Shown: piece after piece, positions 1-10,377 of the stretch
How the letters are laid out: every line of letters starts with the position of its first letter
How positions within the stretch are numbered: position 1 is the first letter of the stretch
From: Takakia lepidozioides
Lineage: Eukaryota; Streptophyta; Takakiopsida; Takakiales; Takakiaceae
Reading direction: 5' to 3'
NCBI GenBank assembly: GCA_030704615.1
Contig: CM060733.1
Span: 38,752,001 to 38,816,000 of the forward strand
DNA length: 64,000 nt
The notes under the pieces: model-generated
The model's database searches: none
What the model saw: only the letters and a program-made list of their open reading frames with translations
What the model was told of the DNA's origin: nothing
Made by a program: the position numbers and the translations under genes

Positions 1-43
1 GTGTTGAGCAGGATCTCTAATCTTATGTGCGCATTCTTGACAG

Positions 44-3000
44 ACGAATATACAGCAGGATTTGGCACATGCGTGGAGGTTCTACATGGAGTCAGAGGAG
101 AAGAATCCAACCCTCCCGGAACTCGAATCGTATGTCAAAGCTGCGGAGGTGAGGGCCCGCATTAAGTACAAGTCGCGGATGGTAAAGTACGTGGCCATAG
201 CTGATCCCGCCCTTGGTGCCGACTTTCTGGTGGAGGTGGGGAAGCACTACTCTTGCGCTCTAAAGCCCACGATGACATAAGAGAAGCTCCATCGTCTAGC
301 CACATCCTGTGTGGATGCAACAGAAAAGGTGATACATTCTTAACCAAATTATGGTGGCAACAACTCCTTTTTGTGGTGTTTGGCGCTTACGAATATGCTG
401 GGTGGTTGGACAGACCCGGTGGCTCCAAATCTGGAATGGTTCCCAAAGTACCAGGGACATGTGGAGCTTCCCCAAACCGGACAAATTCTCTGACCCCACA
501 TTCGACATGTGGATGAACCGCATGACATGGTGGTTTTAGGTACTTCCCCACGCTTCGTTTGGGGCTTCTACTCTAGTAGGGGGTGGATTCATTGTATTTT
601 TTCAGGAAAGCGATCTGATGGAGAATCTCCACAGGTGACGACGAATGCGCAAGAGCAGCTGGACACACAAGCACATCAGTTCAAGATGGAGATATCTCCT
701 GCAGCAGAGAGCCTACGTGACTATGTGACGAGGTACTTTCTGCTCTACAAAACCAACCTATTCTTTCGGGAGATAGCAGATGCTCGCCGGAGCCACGAGT
801 TCACCGACCAGCCGAACGCGAACAAAGCTGCAATGAGCCTTCTGTACAGGTACATACGCGCTGCCTTTCTTTCAAGTCCTTGCATTTCAGGATGTTAGAA
901 GCCTCATGTGGTGTTAGAAAAAAAAATGGCGCCGAATTTCCAGTCAGGGCTCCGAAAATGGCTAAGTCCCTAGACTGGCTAGCCCTGAACTGGAAATTCG
1001 GCGCCATTTTCCAGTTGTAGGCCCTATTGCCGTTCAGGGACTTAGCCATTTTCGGGCTAAGTCCCTAGACTGGCTGGCCCTCAACTGGAAATTCGGCGCC
1101 ATTTTCCAGTTCCAGGCCCTATTGCCGTTCAGGGACTTACCCATTTTCGGGCTAAGTCCCTAGACTGGCTGGCCCTCAACTGGAAATTCGGCGCCATTTT
1201 CCAGTTCCAGGCCCTATTGCCGTTCAGGGACTTAGCCATTTTCGGGCTAAGTCCCTAGGGTGGCTGGCCCCGAAGTGGAAATTCGGCGCCATTTTCCAGT
1301 TCCAGGCCCTATTGCCGTTCAGGGACTTAGCCATTTTCGGGCTAAGTCCCTAGACTGGCTGGCCCTCAACTGGAAATTCGGCGCCATTTTCCAGTTCCAG
1401 GCCCTATTGCCGTTCAGGGACTTAGCCATTTTCGGGCTAAGTCCCTAGACTGGCTGGCCCTCAACTGGGAATTCGGCGCCATTTTCCAGTTCCAGGCCCT
1501 ATTGCCGTTCAGGGACTTAGCCATTTTCGGGCTAAGTCCCTAGACTGGCTGGCCCTCAACTGGGAATTCGGCGCCATTTTCCAGTTCCAGGCCCTATTGC
1601 CGTTCAGGGACTTAGCCATTTTCGGGCTAAGTCCCTAGACTGGCTGGCCCTCAACTGGAAATTCGGCGCCATTTTCCAGTTCCAGGCCCTATTGCCGTTC
1701 AGGGACTTAGCCATTTTCGGGCTAAGTCCCTAGGGTGGCTGGCCCCGAAGTGGAAATTCGGCGCCATTGTCCAGTTGTAGGCCCTATTGCCGTTCAGGGA
1801 CTTAGCCATTTTCGGGCTAAGTCCCTAGACTGGCTGGCCCTCAACTGGAAATTCGGCGCCATTTTCCAGTTCCAGGCCCTATTGCCGTTCAGGGACTTAG
1901 CCATTTTCGGGCTAAGTCCCTAGACTGGCTGGCCCTCAACTGGAAATTCGGCGCCATTTTCCAGTTCCAGGCCCTATTGCCGTTCAGGGACTTAGCCATT
2001 TTCGGGCTAAGTCCCTAGACTGGCTGGCCCTCAACTGGAAATTCGGCGCCATTTTCCAGTTCCAGGCCCTATTGCCGTTCAGGGACTTAGCCATTTTCGG
2101 GCTAAGTCCCTAGGGTGGCTGGCCCCGAAGTGGAAATTCGGCGCCATTTTCCAGTTCCAGGCCCTATTGCCGTTCAGGGACTTAGCCATTTTCGGGCTAA
2201 GTCCCTAGACTGGCTGGCCCTCAACTGGAAATTCGGCGCCATTTTCCAGTTCCAGGCCCTATTGCCGTTCAGGGACTTAGCCATTTTCGGGCTAAGTCCC
2301 TAGACTGGCTGGCCCTCAACTGGGAATTCGGCGCCATTTTCCAGTTCCAGGCCCTATTGCCGTTCAGGGACTTAGCCATTTTCGGGCTAAGTCCCTAGAC
2401 TGGCTGGCCCTCAACTGGAAATTCGGCGCCATTTTCCAGTTCCAGGCCCTATTGCCGTTCAGGGACTTAGCCATTTTCGGGCTAAGTCCCTAGGGTGGCT
2501 GGCCCCGAAGTGGAAATTCGGCGCCATTGTCCAGTTGTAGGCCCTATTGCCGTTTAGGGACTTAGCCATTTTCGGGCTAAGTCCCTAGAGTGGCTGGCCC
2601 TGAACTGGAAATTCGGCGCCATTTTTCAGTTCCAGGCCCTATTGCTGTTCAGGGACTTAGCCATTTTCGGGCTAAGTCCCTAGGGTGGCTGGCCCTGAAC
2701 TGGGAATTCGGCGCCATTTTCCAGTTCCAGGCCCTATTGCCGTTCAGGGACGACGACGACTTTGTTCAAGGTCCTGCAACTGCTGTTGCTCCTACCCAGT
2801 CACCGGTCATCCGGGTTCCCAAGTCAGTTCGGAGTGGGACTAGCTCTGCCAAGAAGTTGGCATTTGAGGGCGAGCCTACACGGCGGTATTCGGCGGTGAC
2901 ATTTACGCACAGGCCAAAGCTAGAACCTCCAACCATCATCCAATGCATCAATGAGAGCTTCCTTGACGCTCTCGCTGCCAGGGCGAAGAAGGTGGCACAC

Positions 3001-4640
3001 AGCAAGTCTCTGGCGGAGCAGAAGGGGAAAGCCAAGAAGAGGGCTGCCGGTACAAAGCCTAAAGACACCCCTGGTTTTGAAGCCATGATGGAATTCTTCA
3101 CGGCTGTGAGCACGAATTGCAAGAGCACTCGGGGGGGGGGGTTGAGGTGGAGAGAGCTTGCGACATGATTCTCCTCGACATTCCAGATGGGGAGCTGCTG
3201 GAGGGCCTGGATGGTGTGCCCACCTGGAACAAGTTTACTGAGGACTACTGGAAAGCCGGGTTTGGGCTGGCGGGGATGCTTCTGGATGTGTGGTTGTCCT
3301 TGCCACGAGAGGGAAGACCACAGAGAATGCGGTGGCAAGGTGGACACCGAAAAGTGTCACCCCGGTCCTCCTCAGAAAATGGTTCTGCATCAGTACACAG
3401 GGGTTGCGAACAGAGGGCCAAAGTGTAAGTTATCAATCTATTGCATTCACTTCATATTGTGGTGTATGTTAAGTAGACCCTGGAGTTGATCCCTTCTTTG
3501 TTGGATGTGCAGACATTGGTGTTTGAGGCATATTGCTTTGTGAAGAGAGGGTCTACGTTCAAATTCCGCAATGACGGTCGTCTTGTTGATGCCGCTGTGG
3601 ACCCTGTAACCTACGATGTCCTCTACAACTATGTGCCCCACTCCAGTATGCCGAAGGACACAAAGACAGGCAAACCGTGGTGGTACAGCCGGACCCAGAG
3701 CCCTGCTTTCATCCAAACCCTCATGGAGACGTGCTCGGATGTCCAAGGGCGGATTCTGGACCTCACATGCGGCACGGGTAAGCCTTCACGTGCTCAGTTT
3801 GTCCCCTGGCCCGATTGCAATTGCATGCCGCAAGCTATTAACCGCCCGCTTTGTTCCTCAGGTGCTTCAATGTGGGCAGGGACGTTGTCCGACAGGCATG
3901 TGTTCGCCTTCGAGCCAGATACTGCCCTCCACAACTCGGAACTTGCAGCGGCTGAACGTCTGCCGAAAGAGGAAGAGGCATCCTCGGAGGATGAGGAAAA
4001 ATCCGAGAAGGAGCAGGGGGAGGAAGTTGGGATCGAGGCCGAGGAGCCCCCGGTTTACGAGTGAGTGGTGGCATTGTAAGTTGCCTCCAGATTTCGTGAG
4101 GCACCTCCCTCCGCTCTCTTATTTCATTGAAAACCCTTTCTGGTTGTGCTGGTATTGACATTCTTGAAGTGGATTTGTTCTTACTGTAGGATGCCAAGTA
4201 CTGCCGGAGGGATGTCTACACCGGAGTTCATGGGCAGGAGGAACGTGCCTTTTTTGCCAAGGGGGATTTCATGCCTAGTCCAGAAAGGGAGTACATCCTT
4301 CCTACTTATGCTGCCCGGCTTGCTTCGGTGTCCATTAGGAGGTGTTCCGAACGTAGTCGTGTACAACAGATTTTAGACGAGGCAAGCCTCAAGAAAATGA
4401 AGATGAGGGAGGAGGCAACAGCTATTAGAGCCCGTCGGGCTCGTAGATTTGTCTTGGATCCAGTGGGGGAGAAGACGCAGAAGATTCCCAGGAGGTGAGG
4501 TGGACAGTCCCCCAAGGAGAGGACGGGATTTTTGAGAGGCATAGTGGAACTGATGCATCACAGAGCTCGGAGGATGAGGGGGATGAGGGGGATGAGGAAG
4601 AAGGTGGGGCAAGTTCCTCGGAGGGTGTAGGAGAGTAGTG
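44..4640 (+). pseudogene. Cargo gene copy A: ParB-like/DNA methyltransferase-like protein, 3' part, broken
   Basis: The reading starts after an acceptor (TTGACAG at 37-43) with TNIQQDLAHAW, homologous to exon 3 of copy B. Recognisable pieces are: the YVAIADPALGADFL block (about 180-235); a WLQIWNG exon (about 408-537); an exon 639-849 ending LLYR before GTACAT; the basic linker with PTIIQCINESFL (2752-3140); motif IV DMILLDIPDG (3161-3190); exon 3514-3779 with SPAFIQTLMETC and motif I ILDLTCGTG; exon 3862-4057 with VFAFEPD and an acidic tail; and a last exon with YILPTYAARL (about 4191-4640). Breaks: TAA at 278-280, a frameshift at an 11-G run (3131-3141), and another near 4495, after which TVPQGEDGIFE matches copy B. 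The exon that should encode the YINFALIP-to-WYVDLP region is missing; a 95-bp tandem array occupies its place. Non-functional as written. Confidence 0.8.
940..2752 (+). repeat. 95-bp tandem repeat array (about 19 copies) with higher-order variants
   Basis: The unit of 95 bp contains a perfect hairpin (GGGACTTAGCC, short loop, GGCTAAGTCCC) and the half-palindrome AATTCGGCGCCATTTT, related to the GGCGCC palindrome of the 13.6-kb element. A variant unit (TAGGGTGGCTGGCCCCGAAG) recurs near 1258, 1733, 2113 and 2493, that is every 5, 4 and 4 units, so blocks of 4-5 units were amplified together. The array begins in what should be an intron and stops directly against coding sequence at about 2750 (Asp-Asp-Asp-Phe codons). 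Short ORFs through the array are by-products of its periodicity (95 is not a multiple of 3). Confidence 0.95.
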
Positions 4641-4701
4641 CCCATTCCGGCTATGACAGTTAGAACACACTTGTATAGACGTGGCTTGCCACAAAATTTG
4701 C

Positions 4702-4707
4702 AATAAA
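4702..4707 (+). promoter_or_regulatory. Candidate polyadenylation signal AATAAA of cargo copy A
   Basis: AATAAA lies about 60 bases after the last codon of cargo copy A and about 150 bases before the element's right end. Position and sequence fit a plant near-upstream polyadenylation element; no transcript evidence is available. Confidence 0.4.
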
Positions 4708-4791
4708 ATATTGCATTTCAAGTCCACTGGTGCCACATTCCAACTTCACATGACCCTATTTCCATGCCTCCTAACCCTATTTCCGTGGACT

Positions 4792-4859
4792 CACAATGGT
4801 CTGCTCATGCTTTTTTTTTTTCCGCTCATGCTCATGCCGCTCATGAAATAGCAGCCCCC
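4792..4859 (+). repeat. Right terminal inverted repeat and subterminal GCTCATG iterons, element A
   Basis: GCTCATG occurs near 4803, 4823, 4829 and 4838, then GAAATAGCAGCCCCC closes the element at 4859. The reverse complement matches the left end at 9688 (GAGGTTTACTATTTCATGAG) and the right end at 23297 (GGGGGTTGCTATTCCATGAG). Iterated short motifs at the ends of a DNA transposon usually bind its transposase; that role is inferred. Confidence 0.7.
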
Positions 4860-7807
4860 TTGCTGATCCAACCCTTGGAGAGGGGTTTCTCCAAGAACTT
4901 AAACTGCATTGGTCACGTGTAAAGGCGGGATCAGAGGAAATGACCCAAGAGAAAATGGTGAACATTGCTACGGCCCGGGTGGATCCTGAAGAAAAGATGG
5001 AATGGCTACATATATGGAATGAAGACCAAACACTTCACGACCGTAATTTTTTTCCACCCGGGCCTATCAGTGGGCCAACACTTGATCCTTGGCTGAATAG
5101 AAGGACTTTTTGGTGGCAGGTACATATACAATCACTATCTTCTCAATGCAATTAATTCATTTTGTTGATGACACATTAACATAGTTATTTAACTGACTGT
5201 ATTTTCTGGCAGCTTCGCAAGGTTGCCTTGGCTCAGTTTGCCTTGTACACCACTCAGCTTGGCCAATTTCATGTTGCCTTGGAGGAAGGAGAGAGTGAGA
5301 GTCTAGGAGACTACATGGATACATGGAAGATGACTCATTTCAATGAGTTGTTTCATAGAGAGTTCTCATTGCCAAAGGGGCCATTCAGAGGCAATGATTG
5401 GGAACAACAAACAGGTGGGGAAAAGGTGGTGAGACGGATTTTATTCAGGTACCATCTTTCCATTGCATTGTACATGGATAGTGTATACACCTTGTAAGTC
5501 AAAAATGTCTATGCTTCAAGTATTTTTCTAGTACATTGGGATATACATGTTTCTTAATGTGCTTGTTCAATTGTTGAACAGGTTGCATAAATATTTGTCT
5601 CCACAATAACTTTGAATGTGTTTGTATTTTAGGTACATGAGATTTGGGCTTGTACCGAGTGATCAACTTAAGGCTGAGCCCAAGTTTCTAATGGCCTGGA
5701 AGTTTGGTGCTCAACAAGCTTCCATGTACACACCTGCAATTGAGGAAGATTGGGGTGTGGAACACCGGGAAGGGGGGGGTTGGTATTTGGATATGCCCAA
5801 TGGTACTATCCCCTATGCAGAAATGGGACTTCATAAGGAATGTGTTCGCAGGCAGTCAGTGAGTGATGAAGGGGGTATCTCCACTGAAGTCCCTGTTCTT
5901 GATCTGGAGCATGCAGAACAGATTGCTACACAGGCCGCTGACGCTGTAGCCCAAGTGGTCCCTGCCGTTGTGGGTGTACCAAAACGCAAATCACGAAAAA
6001 GAAAAGGTGAGGATGTCAATGCAGGTGTGGCCCCCAATGCAGGTGTGGCTTCTATTGCTGGTCCTATTGGTAGTTCTTCACATCCTTCAAATCAGTTGGT
6101 TGTAGTGCCTGCACCTACTACTCGAGGAAACAAGCCAAAGGCAGGCGAACATCCTTACAGTGCAGCGTCATTTTCTGGTGGTGCACCTAGCATGTATCGC
6201 ATGAAGATCATGCCTACTCATTTCATTGATATGGTGGAGGCCTCAAGTACATCTCCTGATGCGACCTTGAAAGAGCTCATGGAGTTCTTAAAAAATGTGA
6301 GTTTCCCCCAACAAACAAACTTGAATGTAAGGAATTCTTCGATGTTTTTATATCCTCATCATCCGGCTATTGACTCCTACATTTTCTGTATGTTGTTTGC
6401 AGTTGCCAGGAACTTGGTCTAGTGTTGTGGATGGAAAAAGCGTGCATGTGGCTGTGGACATGATCATCGTGGACTGCCCAACATGAATGCCTGTACAGGG
6501 CTGTTTGGATGGTGTACAGGTTCCTCCCTAGAATGCTTTTGATAGACAGTATTGGGAGTATGCATTCTCCATTGCTAATGACCTGTTGGATGACAATGGA
6601 TGCTTGGTGTTCTTGCAGGGCTCCGATGATTCCTTTGCATTGGAGCTCTTTTCTTACTCCAGGGGCAGCTCTATTTCCGTATTATCAAGGAAATATACTT
6701 GCATCAATACCACCCCTCTACACACTCAGACAGGAAAGGTAAAAATCATCCCTCTTCAATATCTCATTGTTTGATGTTTCATCTTCCTACTCTCATACAT
6801 ATTATTAAACCATCTGGGTGCACTGTTTTTGTGGAAATGACACGTCTAACAGACCATGTTCTTCCACGCCCATGTCCTCACCAATCAAGGAGGACTATTC
6901 AAATTGCGTGAGTCTGGCAAAGTTGTGGACCCCCTTGCAGACCCCGTTGAGTTGGATGCCATCTACAACCACATTCCAGATGTTGCACTACCCATGCAAA
7001 CTCCTCAACAAGCCTGGAGGGGTGCGTGAGACCGTAGTCCCGCCTTCATGCAAGTGTTGTTGGAGACGTGCTCACCTCCTGGCTCCCGCATTTTGGATCT
7101 CACAGCTGGCACAGGTTTGCATTGGTCTCCATTTTGTAATTAAAATCTTCTGAGCTGATTCATGATCATTAACTGTTATCCGATATAATATCATCATTGC
7201 ATGTTTTTTTCCTGCAGGTTCTACATTTATTGCTGCCCGCGAGTCTGGACGTCACGTATTTGGTCTTGAGGGGGACCAGACGTTGTATGCAGCACGTCTC
7301 TCTGCACTTCAAAATACTCAACCCGTTTTGGTTTCATCTGTGGTAACTCCAACCATTCAACGTCCTGTGAGTTTGTTGGAACCCCCCGCTCCTAAGGTGG
7401 CGCGCAAGCTTGGTCTTCATCTCGGCAGTACTTCCTAGTGAGTATGTCTCGCCTCCATTCCCTTTGTTGCAATCTCAAAGCAAACCATTCCCATTTGATT
7501 TGTTAACATAAGTATACATGTATGTGTGATGCAGTGATGGATTGTGCGGACCATCTACGATAGTCTACCCCAAAGTCCTCTTTCATCGTTTTATCTACCT
7601 TCGTATGCCGAGTCCCAAGCTTTGCATTCAATACATCAACAAAGTGATGTAGGTCTTTCCAATGATCTGTTGTTTGACCGAAGAGCAGCTATTGTTGGAC
7701 AATCCGTGGATAGGTTGCGTAGAGTTGAGGCTTTCATGGATGTGTATGCCTCTGAATCACAGGCTTATGACATGGATGATGAAGTATCTGCTGATGATGT
7801 TATGTAG
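4860..7807 (+). pseudogene. Cargo gene copy D: ParB-like/DNA methyltransferase-like, 5' part cut off by element A
   Basis: The reading enters in mid-exon with LADPTLGEGFLQEL, directly abutting the TIR at 4859. Exons follow the pattern of copy B: to 5116 (WLHIWNEDQTLHD, then WWQ and GTACAT); about 5213-5449; 5632-6298 (WYLDMPNGTI, basic linker, ELMEFLKNV then GTGAG); about 6403-6739 (VDMIIVDCPT, then AFDRQYWEYAFSIANDLL); about 6855-7114 (SPAFMQVLLETCSPPG, ILDLTAGTG); 7219-7437 (STFIAARESGRHVFGLEGD); about 7535-7807. Stops: TGA at 6484-6486 right after the motif IV equivalent (DCPT) and TGA at 7027-7029, plus a disturbed frame near 6500-6550. Introns are AT-rich and lack the GGCGCC palindrome, unlike copies A and B. 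The upstream half would lie left of this window. Confidence 0.75.
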
Positions 7808-8755
7808 GTAATTATAAATTACATATACAATACATTGTCCTCATTGTCAGTCCGAATTTTTTGTTATTTTTTATGATACATGTATTTCTCTCTAGTGTAA
7901 GGTAAAACAAATGGGGCAAATGACATGGTGTTGAAATCAGATTTCATGTTATCTTCCTGTCATTTGATTTATCTATGTAATAGTTTGTACATAGATCTCT
8001 ACTGCATTTTCATAGATCCCTTTACCTTAATGCAAGTTTGACATGCACTTCAGCACTATCAAATTTTATCATTAGTAAGATCAACCCTTATGAGTATTGT
8101 GGCATGTTATGTACACACAGGGTGACTATCTTTATCTCATTAGTGTTTCATTTCATTAGTGTTTCAAGTCTGAATGGGTAGTGTAGTGGTATGAACTAGG
8201 CTTGATACCCGATAGGTTGTGGGTTCTATCTCTGATGGACATTATATTTTTGTAAAATAAAAATGTTTCAGAAGATAGATATATAGATACTGCAAAACCT
8301 ATGTAACAAGCTCCCTAGCATTGTCAAGCTCCCTAGCATTCCCTTAGCATTGCTCCATTCTGAACTTCAAACTAGACTCCCACCATTGGAAGAGCCCGTA
8401 CCTTCACCATTTGTATCTAACAAGGAGCCGTGCCTCGTCACTTTTTAATTTTTCGACCTTTTTTCTCATGTTGGAAAGCCATAAAAGCAACATGTTCCTC
8501 TCCCATTCCTACACTCACCCATGTGGAATAATAATACAATGAATATGGAATATTCTATATAGAATATTTTTATTCCATCCTTTGATATTTTGACTATGGA
8601 CCCTAAGATTAGATGAATCACAAATTTTATTTTATTTTTGGGTACCCTTATTTAAGTGTTGTGCATATAAAATTGTTCCTATGGATATCTAAAATTTGTA
8701 TGCACGCATACATTCCTCCATATGCATGCATTGTGTGCGCATATAGTATAGGCTA
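7808..8755. other. AT-rich stretch without a gene
   Basis: No coding homology is visible here apart from the SINE-like piece at 8168-8260. The sequence is AT-rich and low in structure. It includes the region where the right end of the copy D element should be, but no GCTATTTCATGAGC-type terminus was found. Confidence 0.6.
8168..8260 (+). repeat. tRNA-derived SINE-like fragment
   Basis: A polymerase-III A-box-like segment (TAGTGTAGTGGTATGAAC) is followed about 35 bases later by a B-box-like segment (GTGGGTTCTATCTC). The spacing is tRNA-like, and an A/T-rich tail follows. No complete cloverleaf can be drawn, so this is a relic, not a tRNA gene. Confidence 0.4.
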
Positions 8756-8830
8756 TCTTCATGATATGACTGACCTGGAATCCCACCCTCCCACCCTGTT
8801 TTTTCAAAGATCCTGAAATATAATGGGGTA
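8756..8830 (+). repeat. Left copy of a direct repeat flanking the retroelement
   Basis: The block starting TCATGATATGACTGACCTGG is repeated in the same orientation at about 28119-28205 with a few substitutions. It is the outer of two repeat pairs that bracket the Penelope-like element. Confidence 0.8.
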
Positions 8831-9054
8831 TTCAAATGTGCGAGGGTTGCCTGCACAGCAGGAATTGGAGGAGGTAGTGGGGACTGATACCCCAGGGCTA
8901 TGAGGTCCTCATTCCAGCTAGGACCTCCTTTGGTGACTTTCTGTCAAGGCCCCCCGAGAACGTTTGTCAATATATCAAAATGAGAAGGTGAAAAGGAGAA
9001 GGGTAAGGATAGATGGTGTGTACAAAAACCACTAAGTACACTGATCAGATAAAG

Positions 9055-9152
9055 AGAGGGAAGATATACATGTCATGTCAAGACATGGACAAGACCACTA
9101 AGGTCATTGTCATTGAAAGACAAAACAGCCCTTTACAGGGCACCATCTAACA
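9055..9152 (+). repeat. Left copy of an inverted repeat flanking the retroelement
   Basis: The block from GAGGGAAGATATACATGTCA to GGGCACCATCTAAC reappears as its reverse complement at about 28213-28320, nearly identical (for example CACTAAGG versus CGCTAAGG). Together with the direct repeat outside it, this resembles the compound terminal repeats of Penelope-like elements. Confidence 0.8.
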
Positions 9153-9687
9153 TAACCACACCAAGTGACTTCCATGTTGCATTGCAAAAGATGGATACTG
9201 AGGCCTTGGAAAATTCAGGTGATGAAAACCCCGTGTTATTACTTGAAACCTTGGCTTTGGAAAATTGGGTTGCACTTGGCATCATGGCAAATAAGAATGG
9301 CAGGTACCTGGAGAAGCTCCAGGAATTCAATACTAAAATGATTGAGGTACTGGAAAATGATGCCGAGGAGCTGATACAATGGGAAAAGAAGGGATCAGCC
9401 ATTGAGGCAGCTCTTAGAATGGCGAACCCAGAAGATGACCAGACTGTCTCCACGCAGAAATCTGCAAACACATCTGAAAAAGACTTCATCCCTTCTGTAA
9501 GTAATCACCCAATCCTTGGGCACATGATTTTACCGGATGAAGAAAAAGAGGCAGTGAGAGAATTCTTTGAACAAGTAGAAATCTCACAAGTGGAACAAGA
9601 AAGGGCAGCAGGTGCCACTCCTGGAAATCTGCAGTTTGTCCCTTGGTTGCCTCCCCGTGCAGTTGAATTAGAGGTTGCCAATAACGA
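9107..9687 (+). pseudogene. Penelope-like element ORF1, 5' part (interrupted)
   Basis: This is an open frame of about 190 codons, charged and mostly helical, with no recognised domain (for example NGRYLEKLQEFNTKMIEVL, PDEEKEAVREFFEQVE). It contains no DNA-transposon motif. At 9679-9687 the codons for A-N-N are cut by the left end of the 13.6-kb element. The same frame resumes at 23298 with N-N-D-H-M-M-W, so both parts were one ORF before the insertion. The start codon is uncertain: the frame is open from a TTG at 9107, and a better start or an upstream exon may exist. Confidence 0.65.
9679..9687 (+). repeat. Left target-site duplication CAATAACGA
   Basis: This 9-bp sequence is repeated exactly at 23298-23306, immediately outside the two ends of the 13.6-kb element. 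Nine base pairs is the usual duplication length for Mutator-like elements (9-11 bp). Confidence 0.9.
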
Positions 9688-9750
9688 GAGGTTTACTATT
9701 TCATGAGCGCATGAGCCCATGAGCCTATGAGCCTATGAGCTCATGAGCGG
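9688..9750 (+). repeat. Left terminal repeat with six ATGAGC iterons, element B
   Basis: After the terminal GAGGTTTACTATTTC, ATGAGC occurs six times at 8-9 bp spacing up to about 9746. The counterpart at the right end has more widely spaced copies (about 23100-23290). These are likely transposase-binding sites, by analogy with other DNA transposons. Confidence 0.75.
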
Positions 9751-9849
9751 GCATCCGCGGAATTGGAATTTTCCTGCCTTTATTGACGGTGTTATGTCCT
9801 CTTACCTCGGTAATAGGGTCTGTTTCTCCTGGTCCAGGATGTGGAATGA

Positions 9850-10140
9850 GGAATTTCGGCGCCGTTATTCCCAAGAGCAGTGTGCTAAATGGTGTTTTGA
9901 AGACATCCACCGGGGTATTTCGGCACCGAAATTACCTCTTAAAATGTGATATAGTGGGGTATTTAAAGGCGCAGAACGGGCAATTTCGGCGCCGAAATAC
10001 CCAAGTGGAATGTGGTGAAGTGCCTTGTGCTGAAGGCTTCCATCGCAATATTTTGGTGCAGTAATTCATCCGTGGAATTTTTGAGGCCCATATAACGAAG
10101 GCGCAAACTGGGCTATTTCGGCGCCAAATTTCCCAATAGG
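9850..10140 (+). repeat. Left subterminal GGCGCC-type palindromes
   Basis: Five copies of TTTCGGCGCC-type palindromes or close derivatives occur at about 9856, 9918, 9984, 10054 and 10111, roughly 60-70 bp apart. They lie between the left terminus and the 3' end of the cargo gene. Confidence 0.8.
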
Positions 10141-10377
10141 AATGTTAGAAACGGCAGGGTTTTCATGGCTTCAAGTTCCCGGCTCGATGGTGTGCATAAA
10201 TTACTTGTAGGGTTCTTCACTGAAGTTTGCGTCTCTTCTGCTTTTATTATAGATTTTGGTTGGCGGAAGAAATGTAGGGAATGGACAAGCAGTCTGAACA
10301 CAATGATTTTTCAAATCGTCAATATTTTCATTAAGTGTTTCAGAACTGTACAACAAAAGGATCCAAATGAGACTTTG

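Larger units (their letters stand above)
1..4859 (+). mobile_element. Partial MULE-like giant element A (right part only)
   Basis: The window opens inside this element. Its right end at 4859 reads, on the reverse strand, GGGGGCTGCTATTTCATGAG, matching the ends of the 13.6-kb element at 9688-23297. ATGAGC/GCTCAT copies lie just inside the end, at about 4801-4845. The cargo gene's 3' end faces the terminus, as in the other element. Immediately after 4859 the sequence continues in the middle of a second cargo gene copy (4860-7807), so this element inserted into that gene. The transposase would be expected to the left of position 1. The target duplication cannot be confirmed because the left end is outside the window; its predicted sequence is TTGCTGATC. 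Confidence 0.7.

Noticed and set aside
940-2752. CRISPR-like array or coding repeat protein (repeated frame MAGPEVEIRRH...)
   Set aside because: Units are head-to-tail 95-bp copies without unique spacers, and the period is not a multiple of three. The repeated short frames are a by-product of block amplification.
8756-9060. Hammerhead ribozyme in the Penelope-like terminal repeat
   Set aside because: CTGATA near 8883 and CTGAGGA near 26458 resemble part of the core, but the paired stems and the GAAA at the right place were not found by eye.
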